Shown piece by piece: positions 7,101 to 11,342 of a stretch of 11,342 nucleotides of DNA. The notes beneath the pieces are model-generated. The model made no database searches and was not told the DNA's origin. It saw nothing but the letters and a program-made list of their open reading frames with translations. This stretch comes from Erysipelotrichaceae bacterium (GTDB lineage: Bacteria; Bacillota_I; Bacilli_A; Erysipelotrichales; Erysipelotrichaceae). The stretch lies in NCBI GenBank assembly GCA_030533035.1, contig JAUNJW010000039.1, forward strand, positions 1-11,342, written 5' to 3'. The position numbers were made by a program, and so were the translations under genes. Each line of letters starts with the position of its first letter. The first letter of the stretch is position 1.

Positions 7101-7593
7101 CCAGCAGGATATCCGGGTCGTTGACCAGGGCTCTGGCGATGGCGACTCTCTGCATCTGGCCGCCGGAAAGCTGGTTTGGTTTCTTGTGCACCTGATCGCC
7201 GAGGCCGACCTTTTCCAGAGCTTCCTGCGCCCGCCGTTTTCTCTCGGAACCGGAGACGCCGGAAATGGTCAGGGCCAGCTCAACATTGGAAAGAATGGTC
7301 TGATGGGGGATCAGGTTATAGCTCTGGAACACAAAACCGACTGTGTGATTGCGGTAGGAATCCCAGTCTCTGTCTTTATATTTTTTTGTCGAAATATCAT
7401 TGATGATCAGGTCACCGCTGTCATAACGGTCAAGACCGCCGATGATGTTGAGCATCGTCGTCTTGCCGGACCCGGAGGGACCGAGAATGGCGACAAACTC
7501 ATTGTCGCGCAGGCTCAGGGACACATGGTCCAGGGCCGTCTGTTCCAGATCACCGGTGATGTATTTCTTACATATATCTTTCAGCTGAAGCAT
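4108..7593 (-). CDS. MacB-like ABC transporter, ATPase-permease fusion with large external domain
   Basis: This 1161-aa membrane protein joins an ABC ATPase to a MacB/FtsX-type permease. The ATPase (about 1-225) has Walker A GPSGSGKT (38-45), Q-loop Q90, signature LSGGQ (142-146), Walker B ILLADEP with E167 and H-loop H198, all intact. A first membrane helix lies at about 261-283. About 740 residues follow, predicted outside the membrane, then three helices at about 1025-1053, 1083-1108 and 1124-1147. ERIKEIGILRAIGAS (1057-1071) is the classic FtsX/MacB coupling segment. The external part is about three times that of E. coli MacB. It contains low-complexity helical runs (620-672, 880-950) and three related repeats (679-858). 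MacB-type proteins work as mechanotransmitters and do not move substrates through the membrane. Roles include peptide, lipoprotein or antibiotic export, and the substrate here is unknown. The start at 7593 has AAAGGA six bases upstream. Transcription is divergent from the AI-2E-family gene. Confidence 0.93.
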   Translation of the reverse strand: MLQLKDICKKYITGDLEQTALDHVSLSLRDNEFVAILGPSGSGKTTMLNIIGGLDRYDSGDLIINDISTKKYKDRDWDSYRNHTVGFVFQSYNLIPHQTILSNVELALTISGVSGSERKRRAQEALEKVGLGDQVHKKPNQLSGGQMQRVAIARALVNDPDILLADEPTGALDTETSVQVMDLLKEVARDRLVVMVTHNPELAEQYATRIVRLRDGRIISDTDPYEIHEEPTRYDNLGKSSMSLLTSLALSFNNLRTKKARTFLVAFAGSIGIIGIALILSLSNGVNDYIRSIEEDTLSEYPVSIQTSAFSLAGLAERTDTTEVSSKDRVMERKTITRMFSGLNTNDLVALKEFLDSPQSNITAYAKAVEYSYNIVPEIWQIYKGNKVRQVNPDITFSSMGLGYSGSSSALSAFTSTDTFHQIPDTEGLYINQYDVKAGRWPEHFNECVLVLSATGRVTDYTLYAMGLRDPDELTAMLKELTEKDTVRIDDTGIMEFDYDDFLNVSFKLITSADRYVYDEEFEVWRDKGEDDEYMRSLLDDAVDISIVGVVQPRDTESAAMLMTGIGYPSSLTDYVVRKASDARIVRAQLSDPDINVITGKPFDEKKQGMDLSKMFSIDEKAMQNAFNFDMSSLNADFKGIDLSSAVDFSSLNFNVPQMNLDLASLLSQLRFDIDSKELFDLAQKTVEGYTEYSSKEETTDWAKLPKAFGTYISEEEGRNLLRDEINKILHESGIDSIDPAMFTDALSQVMAGYPQWLVDHDIATSDPNAFVEHLPEYLNSEEGQQRIAEALGTMSAAFENVQVTEKQLTDFAKAVGEGYTEYAEEKGNIPDPGLFTDSLNEYLALERTHKRLREVFSTGDKAYDLSAQISRLINAQVGGFASSLQKSIQDGVQQMMSQMASGLTSAISSQLAAFSNLSNVFSVNANAFSEAIKVNMTEEDLQELMTSMMSSNSSTYDSNLRTLGYADMNKPYVVSIYPKDFESKAEILKILDQYNARMREEDEDKVVEYTDVVGTLMSGVTNIVNTVSYVLIAFVAVSLIVSSIMIGIITYISVLERIKEIGILRAIGASKRNISEVFNAETFIIGLLSGLLGVGITYALLVPINAVIHNLTDNYAINAFLPAANAVILVIISVILTLIGGLIPSRQAAQKDPVIALRSE
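5020..5559 (-). repeat. Threefold internal protein repeat in the ABC external domain
   Basis: Three successive segments of about 50-55 residues with a period near 65 share anchors: a hydrophobic helix ending GYTEY (689-693), GYPQW (753-757) or GYTEY (819-823); then 23-25 residues later TYISEEEG (711-718), EYLNSEEG (777-784) or EYLALERT (842-849), followed by a charged helix (LLRDE, RIAEA, RLREV). The repeat is seen at protein level only. Its function is unknown. Confidence 0.65.
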
Positions 7594-7622
7594 CGTTAAT
7601 CCTTTGCCATTGAGGTGCTATT

Positions 7623-7628
7623 ATTATA
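7623..7628 (-). promoter_or_regulatory. -10 box for the ABC transporter gene
   Basis: The minus strand carries TATAAT, with a start expected at about 7616 and a leader of roughly 22 nt before the ATG at 7593. The -35 at 17-18 bp (TCAAAC or GTCAAA) is poor. The element is near-palindromic, so a TATAAT also reads on the plus strand at 7625-7630. Confidence 0.45.
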
Positions 7629-7661
7629 ATCATTTTTCGTTCGGAGTTTGACGCATATGAC

Positions 7662-7675
7662 TGCACATTTGTGCA
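7662..7675. promoter_or_regulatory. Dyad in the divergent promoter region
   Basis: TGCACA and TGTGCA flank a 2-bp centre, a perfect 6+6 inverted repeat placed between the two divergent -10 elements. It could be an operator for a dimeric regulator acting on both genes. A second 8-bp palindrome, ATGCGCAT, lies at 7709-7716. No known regulator is assigned. Confidence 0.35.
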
Positions 7676-7719
7676 TGTGTCTGCCATATCTTAAAGTTTC
7701 CCATTTTTATGCGCATGTT

Positions 7720-7738
7720 TATAATTATGAAGTGGAGG
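7720..7738 (+). promoter_or_regulatory. -10 box and ribosome binding site of the AI-2E-family gene
   Basis: TATAAT at 7720-7725 is followed by GGAGG at 7734-7738, eight bases before the ATG at 7747. The -35 (TTCCCA, 7698-7703, 16-bp spacing) is weak. The SD decides the start: upstream in-frame codons that would add 33 residues have no SD and lie before the -10. Confidence 0.5.
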
Positions 7739-7746
7739 AAATTCCC

Positions 7747-8907
7747 ATGCGCAATGAAACAAAAGCCAAGCTGAAATCTCTGCTTGAAAAACCCTGGGCT
7801 GCCAACGCCGCCGCGCTGTGCATCGGCATCCTGTTCTGGTATCTGCTTGCCAGCCTGCCGGCAATGCAGAAATGGGTTTCTTATATTGTCAATACCGTTT
7901 CATCAGTCCTGGTCGGCGTCATCCTTGCCTATCTGATCAATCCCGTCTGCAATTTCATTGAAGACAAGGTACTCGGTTCCATGAAAAGCAGAAAACACGC
8001 CCACACGATATCCGTGGTACTGGCGCTGCTGCTGGTGATCCTGCTGGTAACATTATTCCTGATCATTCTGGTGCCTTCCATCCTGGCTTCCCTGAATACC
8101 CTGATCGAGAATATTTCCCGCTATGTCCGCAGCACGGACAAGCTGATTGAACAGCTTGAAGCGATGGCGGCAAATTATGGCATAGACCTGAGCGCAGCTG
8201 CTGACAAGGTCAGCGAAATCATTGACGGCGCGATCAAGAACCTGCCCGGATATCTCAGCGACTTTATCCTCGGCTCCTTCCGCTTCGGCGCCTCAATGGC
8301 TTCAATCCTGATCGGCATCATCTTTGCGGTTTATTTCCTCACAGGCAAAAAAGCAATCCTCAAAGCTGTGCATGACTTCCGTCATGCCGTCTTAAGGGAA
8401 GAGACAGTCCAGAGACATGACACTTTCCTGCGCCATTGCGACCAGATCATGACAAGCTATGTCGGATTCACCCTGCTGGATGCCCTGATTGTCGGATTCG
8501 CCAATGCCCTCTTCATGGTTATTATGGGAATTCCGTATGTCGGACTTGTCTCAACAATTGTCGCACTGACAAATCTTCTGCCGACTTTCGGGCCGATGAT
8601 CGGCGCGGTTGTGGGCGGCCTTCTGCTTGTGCTCCACAATCCCCTGCAGGCAGTCTACTTCCTTATCTTCACCGTGGTCCTGCAGACCATTGACGGATAT
8701 ATTCTCAAACCGAGACTCTTCTCCGGAAGCCTCGGCGTCCCGTCCATCCTGATCCTGATCGCGGTTGTGATCGGCGGCGAACTGTTCGGCGTCATCGGTA
8801 TTATCCTCGCGATCCCGGCAGCAGCCATCATCACCTATGTTTACCACGATCTTCTTTATCCTGTCCTTCTGAAGAGAAGACACAGAATCGACAATATTCC
8901 AGAATAA
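7747..8907 (+). CDS. AI-2E family (UPF0118/PerM) membrane transporter
   Basis: The 386-aa product is a polytopic inner-membrane protein of the AI-2E exporter family (TqsA, YtvI, PerM relatives), whose members export autoinducer-2 or take part in ion antiport, permeability or sporulation. It has hydrophobic helices at about 20-37, 48-66, 87-110, 175-198, 238-260, 266-296, 300-316 and 333-370, and a soluble amphipathic segment at about 111-172 between them, the family's usual plan. Family marks include VGVILAYLINP (57-67), the LTNLLPTFGPMIG motif (274-286) where relatives have a PYVGPxIG-like sequence, GYILKPRLFSGSLGVPS (317-333) and LFGVIGIILAIP (346-357). Substrate is not evident. Its TAA stop (8905-8907) is two codons before, and in frame with, the start of the macro-domain gene, so the two probably share a transcript. 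Confidence 0.92.
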   Translation: MRNETKAKLKSLLEKPWAANAAALCIGILFWYLLASLPAMQKWVSYIVNTVSSVLVGVILAYLINPVCNFIEDKVLGSMKSRKHAHTISVVLALLLVILLVTLFLIILVPSILASLNTLIENISRYVRSTDKLIEQLEAMAANYGIDLSAAADKVSEIIDGAIKNLPGYLSDFILGSFRFGASMASILIGIIFAVYFLTGKKAILKAVHDFRHAVLREETVQRHDTFLRHCDQIMTSYVGFTLLDALIVGFANALFMVIMGIPYVGLVSTIVALTNLLPTFGPMIGAVVGGLLLVLHNPLQAVYFLIFTVVLQTIDGYILKPRLFSGSLGVPSILILIAVVIGGELFGVIGIILAIPAAAIITYVYHDLLYPVLLKRRHRIDNIPE

Positions 8908-8913
8908 AAAAAC

Positions 8914-9969
8914 ATGCCTTTTGAACTGATCCGCGATGACATTGCCCGCGTCAAAGCCGGCGCCATAGTCAATTCAGCCAATCCGGATCCGGTTGTCGGC
9001 CGGGGAACGGATATGGCAGTTTTCACAGCGGCCGGATATGACGAGCTGCTGGCTGACCGGCGCAAAATCGGACCCATCAAACCGGGTGAAGCTGCTGTCA
9101 CAAAAGCCTATGCCCTGAACGCGGATTATATTATCCATACCGTCGGCCCGATGTGGATTGACGGAAATCATGATGAGCTGGAGACTCTGGCGTCCTGCTA
9201 CCGCAAAAGCCTGCGTTTAGCTGAAATCCTCGGCTGCAAAAGTGTTGCCCTGCCGCTGATCTCCACCGGCGTATACAGATTCCCAAAGGATCTCGCCCTG
9301 AAGATTGCCCTGCGTGAAATCGAGACCTTCTGCCTGGATACTGACATCAATGTCATCCTGGTTGTCTATGACCGCACAGCCTATGAGCTTTCCTCATCCC
9401 TGAATCTGAAAGTCCGCTCGTTTATTCATGAGCGTATGGCAATGGCTGTCCCGTCAGAGTCCGTGCATTACAACTATGCCCCGGCCATGTCTTCCGCCCC
9501 GAGAGAAAAAAGGAAGGAAGAAAAGCGCAGCATATTCGGTAAACCGCATCTTCCGAAGGCACAGGCAACCTCGCATGCTGAAACGGAAGCTGACATGGCA
9601 ATGCCTGCTTCCGTCGCGGAAGTGCTGAAAACAAAATCGGAAACATTCCAGGAGAGTCTTCTTTCCCTGATCGATGAAAAAGGCATGAGCGATCCGGAAG
9701 TCTACAAGCGCGCCAACATTGACCGCAAGCTGTTTTCCAAGATCCGTTCCAACAGGAATTATGTTCCCAAAAAGAAAACATGCATGGCCCTGGCCGTTGC
9801 CCTGAAGCTCAGCTACAGCGACGCCGCCGACCTTCTGGCAAAAGCCGGCTATGCCTTCTCGCCGGCCAGTCCCTTTGACCTGATTCTTGAATACTGCATC
9901 CGCAACAAGATCTACAGTATTTTTGAAATCAATTCCATTCTCTTTGAATACGACCAGGTTCTGCTCTGA
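8914..9969 (+). CDS. Macro domain protein with C-terminal HTH-like domain
   Basis: This 351-aa protein has two modules. Residues 1 to about 165 are a macro domain, a fold that binds or hydrolyses ADP-ribose and its derivatives: IVNSAN (18-23), a glycine loop VGRGTDMAVF (28-37), DYIIHTVGP (71-79) and the phosphate loop ISTGVYRFP (116-124). N23 and STGVY are conserved. The first loop, usually GGGGVDGAI in hydrolases, is degenerate here. A basic linker (about 185-235) leads to a helical C-terminal domain: an XRE-like helix-turn-helix core SDPEVYKRANIDRKLFSKIR (259-278), then MALAVALKLSYSDAADLLAKAG (291-312) and a hydrophobic tail. This suggests DNA binding or a protein-interaction module. The start is fixed: an in-frame stop lies six bases upstream, but no SD is visible, so translation may be coupled to the preceding gene. 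It heads a row with vWA and ADP-ribosylglycohydrolase genes, which points to ADP-ribose metabolism. Confidence 0.9.
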   Translation: MPFELIRDDIARVKAGAIVNSANPDPVVGRGTDMAVFTAAGYDELLADRRKIGPIKPGEAAVTKAYALNADYIIHTVGPMWIDGNHDELETLASCYRKSLRLAEILGCKSVALPLISTGVYRFPKDLALKIALREIETFCLDTDINVILVVYDRTAYELSSSLNLKVRSFIHERMAMAVPSESVHYNYAPAMSSAPREKRKEEKRSIFGKPHLPKAQATSHAETEADMAMPASVAEVLKTKSETFQESLLSLIDEKGMSDPEVYKRANIDRKLFSKIRSNRNYVPKKKTCMALAVALKLSYSDAADLLAKAGYAFSPASPFDLILEYCIRNKIYSIFEINSILFEYDQVLL

Positions 9970-9977
9970 ATTCATTT

Positions 9978-10004
9978 GTCGCCTGCCGGGCGACCTTTCT
10001 TTTT
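9978..10004 (+). terminator. Hairpin terminator or attenuator between macro and vWA genes
   Basis: GTCGCC (9978-9983) pairs perfectly with GGCGAC (9989-9994) around a 5-nt loop, followed by CTTTCTTTTT. The stem is short but GC-rich and begins eight bases after the macro gene's stop. It may only partly terminate. I find no strong promoter between it and the vWA start at 10049 (TATTCT at 10016-10021 is a weak candidate). Confidence 0.6.
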
Positions 10005-10048
10005 CCCGGATCCGCTATTCTTCAGGTGTAAACAGGAGGAAAAAGAAT

Positions 10049-10717
10049 ATGAAAACAAACACAACGGAACTTGTCATGATCCTCGACAAAAGCGGATCCA
10101 TGCACGGCCTCGAGGCTGACACAATCGGCGGTTTCAACTCAATGATTGAAAAGCAGCGCAGAGAAGAAGGAAAAGTCTACGTCTCGGTTGTCCTGTTCAA
10201 CGAGCGCTCCCACGTCATCTATGACCGGACTGATCTGGAAAAGGTCGAACCGATGAACGGGAACCAGTACAGCGTCAGCGGCTGCACCGCCCTGCTTGAC
10301 GCGGTGGGCAATGCCATTCACCATATCGGCAATGTGCACAAATATGCCCGTAAGGAAGACGTGCCGGACAGAACCGTCTTCATGATCACCACCGACGGCA
10401 TGGAGAACGCCAGCCGCCAGTATACCTATGACAGCCTGAAGCGCCTCATTGAAAAACAGAAGGAAAAGTACGGCTGGGAGTTCATCTTCATGGGTGCCAA
10501 CATTGACGCCATTGAAACAGCCGCCCGCTTCGGCATCCAGAGAGAAAGAGCAGCCACCTACCGCTGTGACAGCAAAGGCACCGCCATCAACTTTGACGTC
10601 ATGTCTGAAATCGTCCACCGGGTCAGGGCTTCCTCATCCCACAGGCAGATGAAGGCCGACCTGGATGAAGCGGAGGTGATGGCGCCAATCCGCATGCATT
10701 TTGAAGGAAAAGAATAA
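10049..10717 (+). CDS. vWA domain protein with intact MIDAS
   Basis: The 222-aa product is a single von Willebrand factor A domain without signal peptide or membrane helix, so probably cytoplasmic. The metal-ion-dependent adhesion site is complete: D13-x-S15-x-S17 in LDKSGSM, T80 in SGCTALLDAVG and D116 in ITTDGMEN. The conserved YGWEFIFMGANIDA strand (about 145-158) follows. Such domains hold divalent metal and bind protein partners. Relatives occur widely in Bacillota genomes and phages and resemble the TerY-type vWA group of stress-response loci. The ATG at 10049 is preceded by AGGAGG, and upstream codons in the same frame overlap the macro gene without an SD. The next gene starts 12 bases after the stop, so the two form an operon. 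A scaffold or regulatory role is likely but not shown. Confidence 0.93.
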   Translation: MKTNTTELVMILDKSGSMHGLEADTIGGFNSMIEKQRREEGKVYVSVVLFNERSHVIYDRTDLEKVEPMNGNQYSVSGCTALLDAVGNAIHHIGNVHKYARKEDVPDRTVFMITTDGMENASRQYTYDSLKRLIEKQKEKYGWEFIFMGANIDAIETAARFGIQRERAATYRCDSKGTAINFDVMSEIVHRVRASSSHRQMKADLDEAEVMAPIRMHFEGKE

Positions 10718-10729
10718 GGAGGGATAAAG

Positions 10730-11342
10730 ATGACAGAAAACAGAAAGAATAATATGAGAAACGCGGTCCTAGGCGTAGTCAGCGGCGACGCCCTGGGCTG
10801 TCCGGTCCAGTTTGAAAGCCGTGAAGAAGTCGCCCGGCACCCGGTTGTCAATATGAGGGGCTACGGCACATTCAATCTGCCGGCCGGTTCCTGGACTGAT
10901 GACTCCAGTCTGACCCTGGCCCTTCTGGCCTCACTGAAGGAAAAGAACGCTGTCGATCTCAATGACATCGCTGAGCGCTTCTGCGACTGGCTGTATAACG
11001 GCGCCTATACGCCGTTCGGCTATTCCTATGACATCGGCCGGGGAACTATGAATGCCGTTGAAAGATACAGGCGCAGCGGCAATCCCGAAACCTGCGGCGG
11101 TACTTCAGACCGTGACAACGGCAACGGTTCCCTGATGAGAATCATCCCGGTCTGTGTCTTCTGTGCCGAGCGCGGCGATGACAATGACACAATGGTTAAC
11201 ACTGTGGAAGCGGTCAGTGCCCTGACCCACAACACACCGAGAACCAGAACTGCCTGCGGCCTGTATGCCTTTGTGGTCAGATCCCTGCTCAATGAAACAG
11301 GAACCCTTGAAGAAAGACTGCAGAGCGGCCTGGACCAGGGAT
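10730..11342 (+). CDS. ADP-ribosylglycohydrolase family protein (3' end outside window)
   Basis: The 204 visible residues are the N-terminal part of a DraG/ARH-type hydrolase, a magnesium-dependent all-helical enzyme family that removes ADP-ribose from proteins or small ADP-ribosyl compounds. Family motifs are VSGDALGCPVQF (17-28), SWTDDSSLTLAL (54-65) with the metal-binding TDD, DNGNGSLMRIIP (129-140) and LTHNTPRTRTACGLY (165-179). The C-terminal metal motif (usually GDTDT-like) would lie beyond the window. The ATG follows GGAGGG closely and lies 12 bases after the vWA stop, so the pair is co-transcribed. With the macro-domain gene it gives two enzymes or binders of ADP-ribose in one locus. 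The natural substrate is unknown. Confidence 0.93.
   Translation, partial: MTENRKNNMRNAVLGVVSGDALGCPVQFESREEVARHPVVNMRGYGTFNLPAGSWTDDSSLTLALLASLKEKNAVDLNDIAERFCDWLYNGAYTPFGYSYDIGRGTMNAVERYRRSGNPETCGGTSDRDNGNGSLMRIIPVCVFCAERGDDNDTMVNTVEAVSALTHNTPRTRTACGLYAFVVRSLLNETGTLEERLQSGLDQG

Noticed and set aside
6910..7599. 229-aa plus-strand ORF opposite the ABC ATPase domain
   Set aside because: It is antisense to intact Walker A, signature and Walker B motifs, with no domain of its own.
7648..7746. 33-residue N-terminal extension of the AI-2E-family protein
   Set aside because: The upstream ATG lacks an SD, and its codons span the dyad and -10 element. The ATG at 7747 has GGAGG at ideal spacing.
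9454..9975. 173-aa minus-strand ORF opposite the macro-HTH gene
   Set aside because: It mirrors the codon pattern of the real gene, with no SD and no recognisable family.
1..11342. CRISPR array, tRNA, rRNA or insertion sequence
   Set aside because: I saw no regularly spaced direct repeats, cloverleaf-like genes, rRNA segments, transposase motifs or paired terminal repeats.

Overview
The window looks like a chromosomal segment from a Bacillota (Firmicutes) bacterium of moderate G+C, possibly an Erysipelotrichaceae- or Lachnospiraceae-type gut anaerobe. This rests on strong AGGAGG-type ribosome binding sites, short U-tailed hairpin terminators, a lactose/cellobiose-type PTS IIB protein, a very large MacB-like ABC fusion protein and a macro/HTH, vWA and ADP-ribosylglycohydrolase gene set. 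The exact lineage is a guess. No rRNA, tRNA, CRISPR array, insertion sequence or phage gene is visible.

The left two thirds (1-7593) is read on the minus strand. In transcription order it holds a 1161-aa ABC transporter ATPase-permease fusion ending in a clear terminator, then a compact peroxide-linked set: a Bcp-type peroxiredoxin overlapping yaaA by 4 nt, followed 8 nt later by a 54-aa hydrophobic ORF. Next come an O-acetylhomoserine sulfhydrylase (MetY-type), a lone PTS IIB subunit with a near-consensus promoter and its own terminator, an unrecognised 142-aa helical protein with its own terminator, and a NUDIX hydrolase cut by the window edge.

The strand changes in a 153-nt divergent promoter region (7594-7746) that carries -10-like elements on both strands and a short dyad between them. 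The right third is on the plus strand: an AI-2E-family (UPF0118) membrane transporter; a macro-domain protein with a C-terminal helix-turn-helix-like domain, starting six bases after the transporter's stop and without a visible Shine-Dalgarno sequence; a hairpin terminator or attenuator; a single-domain vWA protein with a complete MIDAS motif; and an ADP-ribosylglycohydrolase running off the right edge.

The most interesting part is the right end. A putative ADP-ribose binder/hydrolase fused to a DNA-binding-like domain, a metal-dependent vWA adhesion module and an ADP-ribosyl-hydrolase lie in a row. This suggests a system that senses or reverses ADP-ribosylation, or handles free ADP-ribose derivatives. 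The families are recognisable and the co-function is inference. A second notable observation is a threefold internal repeat of about 65 residues in the extracytoplasmic part of the ABC protein.
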